Of a DNA stretch of 64,000 nucleotides, positions 17,705-27,042 are shown piece after piece. Made by a program: the position numbers and the translations under genes. A model generated the notes under the pieces. It searched no databases. It had not been told where the DNA came from and was given only the letters and a program-made list of their open reading frames with translations. Within the stretch, counting starts at the first letter, position 1, and each line of letters begins with the position of its first letter. Origin of the DNA: Burkholderiaceae bacterium (lineage in GTDB: Bacteria > Pseudomonadota > Gammaproteobacteria > Burkholderiales > Burkholderiaceae_C); the NCBI GenBank assembly GCA_024235955.1, contig JACKLJ010000006.1:1-64000 (forward strand). Direction: 5' to 3'.

Positions 17705-18934
17705 ATGAAATTCTTGGTGAAACCTCTCGTAACCGCCGCCATGGTGTGCGCCGCCGGCGCCGCCTTCGCCCAACAAGGCCAGACCGTCAAGATCGCCTGG
17801 ATCGACCCGTTGAGCGGCCTGATGGCGCCCGTGGGTGCCAACCAGCTGAAGACCTGGCAGTTCTTTGCCGAGAAGATCAATGCCAAGAATCCCGCAGGCG
17901 TGAAGTTCGAAATCGTTCCCTTCGATAACAAGCTCAGCCCGGCCGAAAGCGCCACCGCGCTGAAGTCGGCCATCGACCAGGGCATCCACTACATCGCCCA
18001 GGGCAACGGTTCTTCCGTGGCGGCAGCGCTGATCGACGGTGTCAACAAGAACAACGAGCGGAATCCGGGCAAGGAGGTGGTGTACCTGAACTACGCCGCC
18101 GTGGATCCGGATTTCACCAACAGCAAGTGCAGCTACTGGCACTTCCGCTACGACGCCGACACCTCCATGAAGATGGAGGCCATCTCCAGCTTCATCAAGG
18201 ACATGCCGGACGTCAAGAAGGTGTTCCTGTTGAACCAGGACTACTCGCACGGCCACCAGGTCGCCAAGTTCGCCAAGGAGACGCTGAAGCGCAAGCGTCC
18301 GGATATCGAGGTGGTGGGTGAGGATTTCCACCCGCTGGCCAAGGTGCGTGACTTCGCACCCTACATCGCCAAGATCAAGGCCTCGGGCGCCGACACCGTG
18401 ATCACCGGCAACTGGGGCTCGGACCTGTCGCTGATGATCAAGGCCGCCAAGGAAGCCGGCTACGACGGCAAGTTCTTCACCTACTACGTGGTCACCACGG
18501 GCACGCCCACGGCGCTGGGTACCACCGGCGCCGGCAAGGTTTACCAGGTGAGCTACGGCCACTACAACATGCCGGGCGAGTCCGAGAAGTGGATGGCCGA
18601 GTACAAGAAGCGCACCAACGACGATCTGTACACCCTGGCCATCTATTCGGCGCTCGAGTCGCTGTCGCAGGCGATGGCCAAGGCCAAGTCGACCGACCCG
18701 GTCAAGGTGGCCGCGGCGCTGGAAGGCCTGAAGTTCAAGAACTTCAATGGTGACGACGAAATCCGCAAGGCCGACCATCAACTGCAGCAGCCGCTGTTCA
18801 TCACGATCTGGGAAAAGACCAGCGCCAAGTACCCCTACAGCCCGGAGAACACCGGCATGACGCTGGCGCCGGTCAAGGAATACCCGGCCTACGTGGCCAG
18901 CACGCCGACCAGCTGCAACATGAAGCGTCCGTGA
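17705..18934 (+). CDS. Branched-chain-type ABC importer receptor (LivK-like)
   Basis: Periplasmic binding protein of the HAAT family. 409 residues: signal peptide MKFLVKPLVTAAMVCAAGAA ending near FAQ, then the Peripla_BP_6 fold (VKIAWIDPLSGLMAPVGANQ, AQGNGSSVAAALIDGVNK, VFLLNQDYSHGHQVAKFAKE). A good ribosome-binding site (AGCAGGAGACATGC) precedes ATG 17705. It opens a livK-H-M-G-F set. Because the genes around encode acyl-CoA enzymes, the ligand may be an organic acid rather than leucine; that is inference. Confidence 0.9.
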   Translation: MKFLVKPLVTAAMVCAAGAAFAQQGQTVKIAWIDPLSGLMAPVGANQLKTWQFFAEKINAKNPAGVKFEIVPFDNKLSPAESATALKSAIDQGIHYIAQGNGSSVAAALIDGVNKNNERNPGKEVVYLNYAAVDPDFTNSKCSYWHFRYDADTSMKMEAISSFIKDMPDVKKVFLLNQDYSHGHQVAKFAKETLKRKRPDIEVVGEDFHPLAKVRDFAPYIAKIKASGADTVITGNWGSDLSLMIKAAKEAGYDGKFFTYYVVTTGTPTALGTTGAGKVYQVSYGHYNMPGESEKWMAEYKKRTNDDLYTLAIYSALESLSQAMAKAKSTDPVKVAAALEGLKFKNFNGDDEIRKADHQLQQPLFITIWEKTSAKYPYSPENTGMTLAPVKEYPAYVASTPTSCNMKRP

Positions 18935-18997
18935 TGGCCCGTGGCCGGCCCTGGTGCCGGCCGGGTCTGGATGGACTGAGGGCGCCCGCCCTTCCTG

Positions 18998-19024
18998 CAC
19001 GCGCCCTCCCTCGGGAGGGCGTGT
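18998..19024 (+). promoter_or_regulatory. Stem-loop between livK-like and livH-like genes
   Basis: CACGCGCCCTCC, TCG-type loop, GGAGGGCGTG forms a strong GC stem with a small bulge, with no T-run after it. Such hairpins after a receptor gene usually stabilise its mRNA or reduce read-through, so that receptor exceeds transporter. Confidence 0.5.
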
Positions 19025-19081
19025 TGCTGAATTGACTGACAACCGCGGCTGAGCCACCGGCCGCAGTCTGGGGACATTTGG

Positions 19082-20104
19082 ATGGAGTTCTTCATCATCT
19101 CCATGCTCAACGGCCTGAGTTACGGGCTGTTGCTGTTCATGTTGAGCTCTGGGTTGACGCTGATCTTCAGCATGATGGGCGTGCTCAACTTCGCCCATGC
19201 CAGCTTCTACATGCTGGGCGCCTACTTCGCCTACACGCTGGCGGGCGTCATCGGGTTCTGGCCGGCCCTGGTGGTGGCGCCGGTGCTGGTGGCGGGCCTC
19301 GGCGCGCTGTTCGAGAAGTTCAGCCTGCGCAAGGTGCACCGCTACGGCCACGTGCCCGAACTGCTGGTGACCTTCGGGCTGTCGTACATCATCCTCGAGG
19401 TCGTGCAGCTGATCTGGGGCCGCACGGCCGTCGAATTCCAGCCGCCCGACTTGCTGCGCGGCTCCGCGTTCACGGTGATCAAGAGCGCCTCGGACGGGTT
19501 GTATGCCGTCTGGGGCAGCGCCGCGAGCGAGCTTTGCGGCAAGCCGGATGTGGCCTGCACGCCATTCCCTGCCACGCGCGCCGCGATCATGGTGATCGCC
19601 ATCCTGATGCTGGTGAGCGTGTGGTTGCTGCTGACGCGTACCCGCATTGGCTACGTCATCCAGGCCGCGCTCACGCATCCGGACATGGCCGAGGCCCTGG
19701 GCCACAACGTGCCTCGCGTGTTCATGACGGTGTTCGCGGCCGGCACGGGCCTGGCGGCACTGGCCGGTGTGGTCGGCGGCGTCACCTTCGTCACCGAGCC
19801 GGCCATGGCGGCGACGGTGGGGTCCATCATCTTCGTGGTGGTGGTAGTCGGCGGCATGGGGTCACTGGCCGGTGCCTTCGTGGCTTCGCTGCTGATCGGC
19901 GTGGTGCAGACCTTCGCCATCGCTTTCGACTATTCGCTCAAGGGCATGTTCCAGTCGATGGGCGTGTCGCTGGGCAGCGCGATCGACAACAGTACCCTGA
20001 TGAACCTCACCATCTCGCAGGTGGCGCCGATCCTGCCGTACCTGTTCCTGGTGCTGATCCTGATCTTCAGGCCACGCGGCCTGCTGGGCACGCGGGAGGG
20101 CTGA
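19082..20104 (+). CDS. Branched-chain-type ABC importer permease (LivH-like)
   Basis: Inner-membrane subunit, 340 residues with about eight helices and the LivH N-terminus MEFFIISMLNGLSYGLLLFM, GLTLIFSMMGVLNFAHASFY and VVVVGGMGSLAGAFVASLLI. There is a short cysteine-containing loop (ASELCGKPDVACTPF) between helices that is longer than in E. coli LivH. GGGGAC precedes the start. It is followed after 3 nt by the LivM-like gene. Confidence 0.92.
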   Translation: MEFFIISMLNGLSYGLLLFMLSSGLTLIFSMMGVLNFAHASFYMLGAYFAYTLAGVIGFWPALVVAPVLVAGLGALFEKFSLRKVHRYGHVPELLVTFGLSYIILEVVQLIWGRTAVEFQPPDLLRGSAFTVIKSASDGLYAVWGSAASELCGKPDVACTPFPATRAAIMVIAILMLVSVWLLLTRTRIGYVIQAALTHPDMAEALGHNVPRVFMTVFAAGTGLAALAGVVGGVTFVTEPAMAATVGSIIFVVVVVGGMGSLAGAFVASLLIGVVQTFAIAFDYSLKGMFQSMGVSLGSAIDNSTLMNLTISQVAPILPYLFLVLILIFRPRGLLGTREG

Positions 20105-20107
20105 ACA

Positions 20108-21421
20108 ATGTCTGAGCAATTGAAGGCAGAAGCCGTGGCGCGCCCGCGCCGCCTGGGTTGGCCGGCGATGGGCGTCTGGCTGGTGTTCGCGGTGATCCTG
20201 ATCGTGGCGCCGCTGATCTTCCGCAGCAACCTGTCGGTGAACATCCTGGGGCAGATGTGCGTGGCCATCATCGCCTGCCTGTCCTACAACATCCTGCTGG
20301 GGCAGGGCGGCATGCTCAGCTTTGGCCATGCGGTCTACACCGGGCTGGGGGCCTACGTCGCGATCCACGCGCTGAACATGGCGGGCGATGGTTCGCTGCC
20401 CATTCCCGTCAGCCTGATCCCGATGGTGGGCGCGCTGGGCGGCATGTTCTTCGCGGCGCTGCTGGGCTACGTCACGGTGCGCAAGTCGGGCACGCCCTTC
20501 GCGATGATCACGCTGGGCATCGGCGAGCTGGTGTTCGCCATGTCGCTGATGTTCTCCGGCTTCTTTGGCGGCGAGGCAGGGGTGTCGAGCAATCGCGTGG
20601 TCGGTCAAGCCGTGATGGGCATCACCTTCGGTCCACCGCGGCAGCTCTACTACCTGATCGCGATCTACACCTTCCTCAGCGTGCTGGGCATGTACGCGTT
20701 TACGCAGACGCCGCTTGGCCGCGTGCTGAACGCGGTGCGCGACAACCCCGAGCGGGTGGAGTTCGTGGGCTATAGCGCCGAACGGGTGCGCTATTTCTCG
20801 TTCATCGTGTCGGGCTTTTTCTCGGGTGTGGCCGGCGGCCTGGCGGCACTGCTGTTCGAGCTGGTGACGGCCGAAGTGGTCGGCGCCGTGCGTTCGGGCA
20901 GCTACCTGCTGTTCACCTTCCTCGGCGGCGCCACGATCTTTTTCGGCCCGATCATCGGCGGCGTGCTGATGGTGCTGGCTTCGGTGCTGCTGTCCGAATG
21001 GACCAACGCCTGGCTGCTCTACCTGGGCCTGGTCTTCGTGTTCATGGTGATGTATGCGCCAGGTGGCATCGCCAGCCTGATCATGATGCTGGTGCGCGTG
21101 GCCAAGCACGGCTACATGGGCCGCGTGGCGCCCAAGCTGCTGATCGCCGCGGTGGGTGGCGTCGTCGCCTTCGTGGGGGCCGCCATCATGATCGAGATGG
21201 TCTACCACCTGCAGCTGGCCACGGCCATCGGCGACGAGGTGAAGATCTTCGGCATGATGCTGCACGCCAAGCAGATGGGCAGCTGGCTGGGGGCCGCGGT
21301 GGTGTTCCTGGTCGGCGCCGTGTGGTTCGAATGGGCCCGCCGGAGGCTGGCCGTGGTCTGGCACGAGGTGCACACCGAGATGGAAGCGGCTGCCAACGCG
21401 CAGCAGGGGGTGGTGGCATGA
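20108..21421 (+). CDS. Branched-chain-type ABC importer permease (LivM-like)
   Basis: Second channel subunit, 437 residues. Shows the LivM core: NILLGQGGMLSFGHAVYTGLG, NRVVGQAVMGI, GRVLNAVRDNPERVEFVGY and FLGGATIFFGPIIGGVLMV. A C-terminal extension of roughly 80 residues with two more hydrophobic stretches (GGVVAFVGAAIMIEM and LGAAVVFLVGAVWF) goes beyond the usual LivM end. Its stop overlaps the next start (ATGA at 21418). Confidence 0.92.
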   Translation: MSEQLKAEAVARPRRLGWPAMGVWLVFAVILIVAPLIFRSNLSVNILGQMCVAIIACLSYNILLGQGGMLSFGHAVYTGLGAYVAIHALNMAGDGSLPIPVSLIPMVGALGGMFFAALLGYVTVRKSGTPFAMITLGIGELVFAMSLMFSGFFGGEAGVSSNRVVGQAVMGITFGPPRQLYYLIAIYTFLSVLGMYAFTQTPLGRVLNAVRDNPERVEFVGYSAERVRYFSFIVSGFFSGVAGGLAALLFELVTAEVVGAVRSGSYLLFTFLGGATIFFGPIIGGVLMVLASVLLSEWTNAWLLYLGLVFVFMVMYAPGGIASLIMMLVRVAKHGYMGRVAPKLLIAAVGGVVAFVGAAIMIEMVYHLQLATAIGDEVKIFGMMLHAKQMGSWLGAAVVFLVGAVWFEWARRRLAVVWHEVHTEMEAAANAQQGVVA

Positions 21422-22221
21422 GCGCACACGCACAGCAACCAGCCGCACAGGGCGCGCTGGCGCTCGACATCCGCGACCTCCGCAAGAGCTTCGGCAAGAC
21501 CGAGATCATTCGCGGCATCGACCTGGCCGTGCGGCCGGGTGAACGCGTGGCCGTGATCGGCCCCAACGGCGCCGGCAAGTCCACGCTGTTCAACCTGATC
21601 AGCGGCCGTCTGGTGCCCACCAGCGGCGAGGTCTTCCTGAACGGCGAGCGCATCGACGGCAAGAAGCCGTTCGAGATCAACCGCATGGGTTTGTCGCGCA
21701 GCTTCCAGATCACCAACATCTTCCCCAAGCTGAGCGTGTTCGAGAACCTGCGCGTGGCGGTGCTGTGGAGCCTGGGCTACCGCTACACCTTCCTGCGCTT
21801 CCTCTCGCGCCTGCACGATGCCAACGATCGCGCGGAAGAGCTGCTGCGCATGGTGCACCTGCAGAACAAGCGTGACGTGCTGGCGGCCAACCTGCCGTAT
21901 GCGGAGCAGCGGGCCCTGGAGATCGGCATCACCATCGCGGGTGGCGCCGACGTCATCCTGCTCGACGAACCGACTGCCGGCATGAGCAAGAGCGAGACAC
22001 AGCGCTTTGTCGAACTCATCCGTGAAGTGACCGTGGGCAAGACGCTGCTGACGGTCGAGCACGACATGGGCGTGGTGTTTGGCCTCGCGGACAAGATCGC
22101 CGTGGTCGTCTATGGCGAAGTGCTCGCCTTCGACACGCCCGAGGCCGTGCGTGCGGACGCCCGCGTGCAGGAAGCCTACCTGGGATCGGACATCGCCCAC
22201 GCACAGGCGGAGGGCCACTGA
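21418..22221 (+). CDS. Branched-chain-type ABC importer ATPase (LivG-like)
   Basis: ATP-hydrolysing subunit, 267 residues: Walker A GPNGAGKST, Q-loop SRSFQITNIFPKLSVFENL, Walker B VILLDEPTAGMS and H-loop TVEHDMGVVFGLAD. The signature is LPYAEQRALEIG, slightly off the LSYGEQR pattern typical of LivG (Ala for Gly), a variation that occurs in the family. Pairs with the LivF-like subunit encoded 2 nt downstream; that partner has a changed Walker A, so this subunit may carry most of the hydrolysis. Confidence 0.92.
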   Translation: MSAHAQQPAAQGALALDIRDLRKSFGKTEIIRGIDLAVRPGERVAVIGPNGAGKSTLFNLISGRLVPTSGEVFLNGERIDGKKPFEINRMGLSRSFQITNIFPKLSVFENLRVAVLWSLGYRYTFLRFLSRLHDANDRAEELLRMVHLQNKRDVLAANLPYAEQRALEIGITIAGGADVILLDEPTAGMSKSETQRFVELIREVTVGKTLLTVEHDMGVVFGLADKIAVVVYGEVLAFDTPEAVRADARVQEAYLGSDIAHAQAEGH

Positions 22222-22223
22222 CC

Positions 22224-22919
22224 ATGCTGAAGATCAACGACCTGCACGCCTACTACGGCAAGAGCCACGTGCTTCACGGCGTGAGCTTCGACGTGCAGCC
22301 GGGCGAAATCGTCGCCCTGCTGGGCCGCAACGGCTCCGGGCGCTCGACCACCGCCAAGGCCATCATGGGCATGGTGGATGCGAGCGGCACCGTGGACTGG
22401 GAAGGCCGCCACATCCTGGGCCGCAAGCCCTACGAGATCGCCCACATGGGCATCGGCTACGTACCCGAGAGCCGCGACATCTTTCCGCGCCTCACGGTGC
22501 ACCAGAACCTGCTGCTAGGGCAGAAGGGCAGCGGCAAGGGCAGCCAGTGGTCGTTCGACGACATGTATGCCATGTTCCCCCGCCTCAAGGAACGCGAGCA
22601 CACCGAGGCCGGCGTGATGTCCGGCGGTGAGCAGCAGATGCTGACGCTCTGCCGCACGCTGATGGGCGACCCCAAGCTCATCATCATCGACGAGCCGACC
22701 GAAGGCCTGGCGCCCAAGATCGTCGAGCTGGTGGGCGAGTACCTGCAAAGGCTCAAGGAGCGTGGGGTTTCCGTGCTGCTGATCGAGCAGAAGCTGACCA
22801 TTGCGCTCACCATTTCCGACCGCACCCTGGTCATGGGCCACGGCAGCATCGTGTTCGAGGGCACGCCCGACGAGTTGCGCGCCGACAAGACGGTGCGCAA
22901 GGAGTGGCTGGAGGTCTGA
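22224..22919 (+). CDS. Branched-chain-type ABC importer ATPase (LivF-like), Walker A Lys to Arg
   Basis: Second ATPase subunit, 231 residues. Family marks are Q-loop ESRDIFPRLTVHQNLLLG, signature MSGGEQQMLTLCRTLMG, Walker B LIIIDEPTEGLAP and the C-terminal KTVRKEWLEV. The usual H-loop His is replaced: the segment reads VLLIEQKLTIAL, with Gln as in other LivF proteins. The Walker A is GRNGSGRST: the invariant Lys is Arg40 (CGC, 22341-22343). The frame and all other motifs are intact, so this is not a decayed gene. Confidence 0.9.
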   Translation: MLKINDLHAYYGKSHVLHGVSFDVQPGEIVALLGRNGSGRSTTAKAIMGMVDASGTVDWEGRHILGRKPYEIAHMGIGYVPESRDIFPRLTVHQNLLLGQKGSGKGSQWSFDDMYAMFPRLKEREHTEAGVMSGGEQQMLTLCRTLMGDPKLIIIDEPTEGLAPKIVELVGEYLQRLKERGVSVLLIEQKLTIALTISDRTLVMGHGSIVFEGTPDELRADKTVRKEWLEV

Positions 22920-22941
22920 GCGTTTCGGCGCAGGACACCGA

Positions 22942-23000
22942 ATGCTCTTTTTTTGATAGCTGACTGCGCCCGCCAGATTTGGTCTGGAGCTTGGTTTGAC
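22942..23000 (+). repeat. Dispersed stem-loop repeat, copy 8
   Basis: AATGCTCTTTTTTTG, ATAGCTGACTGCGCCCGC, 8 bases, GTCTGGAGCTTGGTTTGA. The right arm has drifted. It occupies part of the 250-bp gap between the liv-like operon and the fused hydratase/dehydrogenase gene; the rest of the gap holds no gene. Confidence 0.8.
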
Positions 23001-23169
23001 CCGGATTCCTGCAGCGTCCCGACCGTGACAACCGGGCACCCACGCCGCGCTCAAATGACTAAACTCAAGGCATGCGCCCGCAGTACGAAGCGGGCGCGCC
23101 GCGCAGGGCCAGCGGCTGCCAGGCGCCTTCCCGAATGACCGTGACATGACGAACCGTTGAGGAGATCGA

Positions 23170-25284
23170 ATGACCGCTGAAACCACCATCCAGGGCGACG
23201 TCGCCATCATCGCCATGAACAACCCGCCGGTGAACGGCCTGGGTTACGAGACGCGCGTGGGCATCACCAATGCGCTGGAAAAGGCCAACGCCGACCCGGC
23301 CATCAAGGCCATCGTCCTCACGGGTGCCGGCAAGGCCTTCTCGGGCGGCGCGGACATCCGCGAGTTCAATTCGGTCAAGGCCATGCAGGAACCGATCCTG
23401 CTGTCGGTGATCCTGGCCGTGGAGCATTCGCAAAAGCCTGTGGTGGCCGCCGTGCATTCGGTAGCCATGGGCGGCGGGCTGGAGCTGGCGCTCGGCTGCC
23501 ACTACCGCGTCGGCGCACCCGGCTGCAAGGTGGCGCTGCCGGAAGTCAAGCTGGGCCTGATCCCCGGTGCCGGCGGCACGGTGCGCCTGCCGCGCGTGCT
23601 GGGCGTGGAGGCCGCGCTGAACATGATCGTGAGCGGCGAGCCCGTGAACAGCGAACTGCTGGCGCAACTGCCCGGCCAGAAGCTGTTCGACCAGCTCAGC
23701 AAGTCCCCCGAGTCGCTGCTGGACGAAGCCGTGGCGCTGGCCAGGCAGGTGGCGGCCAAGCACGCCGACGGCTCGCCGCTGCCGCTGGTGCGCAACCTGC
23801 CCTGCAAGCACAAGGACGGCGATGCCTACTTCCAGTTCGCGCGCAACATGGTCAAGGGCATGGCCAAGAACTTCCCGGCGCCGCTGAAATGTGTCGACGC
23901 CGTGGAGAACGCCACCCGGATGAAGTTCGACGACGCGCTGGCCAAGGAGCGCGAGATCTTCATCAACCTGATGCAGACGCCGGAGTGCAAGGCCCTGCGC
24001 CACATCTTCGCCGCCGAGCGCGCCGCGTCCAAGATTCCCGATGTGGGGCCCGAAGTCAAGCCGCGCGACATCCAGAAGGTGGCCGTCATCGGCGCCGGCA
24101 CCATGGGTGGCGGCATCGCGATGAACTTCCTCAACGCCGGCATTCCGGTGACCATTCTGGAGACCAAGCAGGAAGCGCTGGACCGCGGCCTGGCCACCAT
24201 CCGCAAGAACTACGAGGCACAGGTCAAGAAGGGCAAGCTCAAGCAGGACAAGTACGAGCAGCGCATGGCCCTGCTCACGTCCACGCTGAGTTACGACGAC
24301 ATCAAGGACGCCGACATGGTCATCGAGGCCGTGTTCGAGGAACTGGGTGTCAAGGAAACCGTGTTCAAGAAGCTGGACGAGGTGATGAAGCCCGGGGCCA
24401 TCCTGGCGTCCAACACCTCCACGCTCGACGTGGACAAGATCGCCGCCTTCACCAAGCGCCCGCAGGACGTGGTCGGCATGCACTTCTTCAGCCCGGCCAA
24501 CGTGATGAAGCTGCTGGAAGTGGTGCGCGGCGCCAAGACCGCCAAGGACGTGCTGGCCACGGTGATGGTGATTGCCAAGAAGATCCGCAAGACGGCGGTG
24601 GTCTCCGGCGTGTGCGACGGCTTCATCGGCAACCGCATGATCGAGCAGTACAGCCGCCAGGCCGGCTTCCTGATCGAGGAGGGCGCCACGCCGCAGCAGG
24701 TGGACAAGGCGGTCGAGAAGTTCGGCTTTGCCATGGGCCCGTTCCGCATGGGCGACCTGGCCGGCAACGACATCGGCTGGGCCATCCGCAAGCGCCGCTA
24801 TGTCGAAAAGCCCGACATGAAGTACAGCAAGACCGCCGATCTGCTGTGCGAGTTGGGCCGCTTCGGCCAGAAGACGGGCGCCGGCTGGTACGACTACCAG
24901 CCCGGCAAGCGCGACGCGATCCCCAGCAAGCTGGTGGAAGACATGGTCGAGAAGCACCGCAAGGACATCGGCATCACGCCGCGCAAGATCAGCGATCAGG
25001 AGATCGTCGAACGGCTGGTGTATTCGCTGGTGAACGAGGCCGCGCGCATTCTTGAAGACGGCATCGCCAGCAAGGCCAGCGACATCGACATGGTGTACCT
25101 GACCGGCTACGGCTTTCCGATCTGGCGCGGCGGCCCCATGAAGTACGCCGACCAGGTGGGTCTGTTCAACGTGGCCGAGGCGATGAAGCGCTTCGCGCGC
25201 AACCCGCACGACGACCCCAAGTTCTGGCAACCGGCGGCGCTGATCCAGAAGCTGGTCGCCGAAGGCAAGAGCTTCAACGGCTGA
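23170..25284 (+). CDS. Fused enoyl-CoA hydratase / 3-hydroxyacyl-CoA dehydrogenase
   Basis: Carries out the two middle steps of beta-oxidation. The 704-residue product has a crotonase domain (NNPPVNGLGYETR, GAGKAFSGGADIREF, and EVKLGLIPGAGGT with its catalytic Glu) over about 1-190, an NAD-binding fold from about 302 (VAVIGAGTMGGGIAMNFLNA) and the dehydrogenase C-terminus (GMHFFSPANVMKLLEVV, CDGFIGNRM). This is the FadJ/peroxisomal multifunctional arrangement and close to the family length. RBS GAGGAG lies 5 nt before ATG. A thiolase gene follows after 45 nt. Confidence 0.95.
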   Translation: MTAETTIQGDVAIIAMNNPPVNGLGYETRVGITNALEKANADPAIKAIVLTGAGKAFSGGADIREFNSVKAMQEPILLSVILAVEHSQKPVVAAVHSVAMGGGLELALGCHYRVGAPGCKVALPEVKLGLIPGAGGTVRLPRVLGVEAALNMIVSGEPVNSELLAQLPGQKLFDQLSKSPESLLDEAVALARQVAAKHADGSPLPLVRNLPCKHKDGDAYFQFARNMVKGMAKNFPAPLKCVDAVENATRMKFDDALAKEREIFINLMQTPECKALRHIFAAERAASKIPDVGPEVKPRDIQKVAVIGAGTMGGGIAMNFLNAGIPVTILETKQEALDRGLATIRKNYEAQVKKGKLKQDKYEQRMALLTSTLSYDDIKDADMVIEAVFEELGVKETVFKKLDEVMKPGAILASNTSTLDVDKIAAFTKRPQDVVGMHFFSPANVMKLLEVVRGAKTAKDVLATVMVIAKKIRKTAVVSGVCDGFIGNRMIEQYSRQAGFLIEEGATPQQVDKAVEKFGFAMGPFRMGDLAGNDIGWAIRKRRYVEKPDMKYSKTADLLCELGRFGQKTGAGWYDYQPGKRDAIPSKLVEDMVEKHRKDIGITPRKISDQEIVERLVYSLVNEAARILEDGIASKASDIDMVYLTGYGFPIWRGGPMKYADQVGLFNVAEAMKRFARNPHDDPKFWQPAALIQKLVAEGKSFNG

Positions 25285-25329
25285 CCGCCGGGCCGCACAA
25301 ACCACGCAGGAACATCAGGAGAGTTTGAA

Positions 25330-26505
25330 ATGACCCAGGCCGTCATCGTTTCCACCGCCCGCACGCCGCTCGCCAAGAGCTGGAAGGGCGCCTTCAACAT
25401 GACCCATGGCGCCACGCTGGGCGGCCATGCGGTGCAACACGCCATCCAGCGCGCCGGCATCGACGCCGCCGAGGTGGACGACGTCATCATGGGCTGCGCC
25501 AACCCCGAAGGCGCCACCGGCATGAACATCGCGCGCCAGATCGCGCTGATGGGCGGTTGCCCCGTCACGACCTCGGGCACCACGGTGAACCGTTTCTGCT
25601 CGTCCGGCCTGCAGACCATTGCTTTGGCGGCGCAGCGCATCATCGCCGGCGAGGCCGACGTGTTCGTGGCCGGCGGCGTGGAAAGCATCTCCTGCGTGCA
25701 GCAGGAAATGAACCTGCACATGATCCAGGACCTGGCACTGGCCAGGAAGAAGCCGGAAATCTACTGGAGCATGCTGCAGACCGCCGAGCAGGTGGCCAAG
25801 CGCTACCACATCGGCCGCGACGTGATGGACGAGTACGGTGCCTCCAGCCAGCAGAAGGCGGCGGCCGCGCGCGCCGCCGGAAAGTTCGATGACGAGATCG
25901 CGCCCATCACGGTCACCGCCGGCATTGCCGACAAGACGCTGGGCCTGATCACCAAGGAAGTCACCGTCAGCCAGGACGAGGGCATCCGCGAAGGCACCAC
26001 CAAGGAAGGCATCAGCAGTATCCGCCCCGCCTTGCCGGGCGGCGTGGTATCGGCCGGCAACGCCAGTCAGTTCAGCGACGGCGCCGGCGCCTGCGTGGTC
26101 GTGGATGAGGGCTACGCCAGCAAGAAGGGCCTCAAGCCGCTGGGCCGTTTCCTGGGCTTCGCCGTGGCCGGTTGCGAACCCGACGAGATGGGCATCGGCC
26201 CTGTCTTCGCCGTGCCCAAGGTGCTGGCCAAGCTGGGCCTGAAGGTGAGCGACATCGATCTGTGGGAACTGAACGAGGCTTTCGCCGTGCAGGTGCTCTA
26301 CTGCCGCGACAAGCTGGGCATCCCGGCCGACAGGCTCAACGTCAACGGCGGTGCCATCGCCCTGGGCCACCCCTACGGCGTGAGCGGCCAGCGCCTGACA
26401 GGCCATGCGCTCATCGAAGGCAAGCGCCGTGGCGCCAAGCGCGTGTGCGTGACCATGTGCATCGGCGGCGGCATGGGCGCGGCCGGCGTGTTCGAAGTGC
26501 TCTGA
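25330..26505 (+). CDS. Acetyl-CoA acyltransferase (thiolase)
   Basis: Cleaves 3-ketoacyl-CoA with CoA, the last step of beta-oxidation, or condenses acetyl-CoA. 391 residues with nucleophile Cys90 (NRFCSSGLQT), His in ALGHPYGVSG and second catalytic Cys377 (CVTMCIGGGMG). Ribosome-binding site CAGGAGAG upstream. The next gene begins one base after its stop. Confidence 0.95.
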   Translation: MTQAVIVSTARTPLAKSWKGAFNMTHGATLGGHAVQHAIQRAGIDAAEVDDVIMGCANPEGATGMNIARQIALMGGCPVTTSGTTVNRFCSSGLQTIALAAQRIIAGEADVFVAGGVESISCVQQEMNLHMIQDLALARKKPEIYWSMLQTAEQVAKRYHIGRDVMDEYGASSQQKAAAARAAGKFDDEIAPITVTAGIADKTLGLITKEVTVSQDEGIREGTTKEGISSIRPALPGGVVSAGNASQFSDGAGACVVVDEGYASKKGLKPLGRFLGFAVAGCEPDEMGIGPVFAVPKVLAKLGLKVSDIDLWELNEAFAVQVLYCRDKLGIPADRLNVNGGAIALGHPYGVSGQRLTGHALIEGKRRGAKRVCVTMCIGGGMGAAGVFEVL

Positions 26506-26506
26506 C

Positions 26507-26971
26507 GTGACAACCGGCGATGCCGCCACGGCGCCGCCGGTCACGGTGTCGCCCGAAGCCTTTCTTGCCATGGGCCGCGAGGTGCTGGCCCGGCAGCCTT
26601 TCAGCGTGCTGGTCGGTGCCGAACTGGCGCAGCTGGCGCCAGGCGCCTGCGAACTGCAGGTGCCTGTCACCGATCAGCTCCGGCAGCAGAACGGCTTCGT
26701 GCATGGCGGCGTGGTGAGCTACGCCGCCGACAACGCGCTCACCTACGCGGGCGGCACGGCCTTGCGGGTGCCGGTGGTCACCAGCGAGTTCAAGATCAAC
26801 TACGTGCGTCCGGCCCTGGGCCGGCGGCTGGTGGCCCGCGCCAGGGCCGAGCATGTGAGCCGCACGCAGGCCGTGTGCCGCTGCGAGGTGTTCGCGGTCG
26901 ACGAGGCCGGCACGGAGAAGCTCTGCGCTCTGGCACAAGGCACGATCGCGGTACTTCCTGAGAAGTCCTGA
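26507..26971 (+). CDS. PaaI-family hotdog thioesterase (first)
   Basis: Likely acyl-CoA thioesterase. 154 residues; GTG start 26507 lies one base after the thiolase stop, so translation is coupled. Hotdog core RQQNGFVHGGVVSYAADNAL carries the HGG motif and the acidic residue following it; TSEFKINYVRPALG is the central strand. It is expected to release CoA from dead-end intermediates. The N-terminal 20 residues are poorly conserved, so an internal start is possible. Confidence 0.85.
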   Translation: MTTGDAATAPPVTVSPEAFLAMGREVLARQPFSVLVGAELAQLAPGACELQVPVTDQLRQQNGFVHGGVVSYAADNALTYAGGTALRVPVVTSEFKINYVRPALGRRLVARARAEHVSRTQAVCRCEVFAVDEAGTEKLCALAQGTIAVLPEKS

Positions 26972-26972
26972 T

Positions 26973-27037
26973 CTGCTATGAATTTGATGGCTGCCTGCGC
27001 CTGCCACGCAAGGGCTGCAGCCCTATTGGATGGTGAA
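26973..27037 (+). repeat. Dispersed stem-loop repeat, copy 9
   Basis: ATCTGCTATGAATTTG, ATGGCTGCCTGCGCCTGC, 8 bases, GGGCTGCAGCCCTATTGG, ATGGTGAA. It starts one base past the thioesterase stop codon and ends 5 nt before the acyl-CoA dehydrogenase ATG, so it supplies that gene's whole upstream leader. Confidence 0.85.
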
Positions 27038-27042
27038 TCTGC

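Noticed and set aside
17687..19705. A 672-codon minus-strand frame spanning livK-like and livH-like genes
   Set aside because: Antisense to two well-supported transporter genes and the intergenic hairpin; no credible product.
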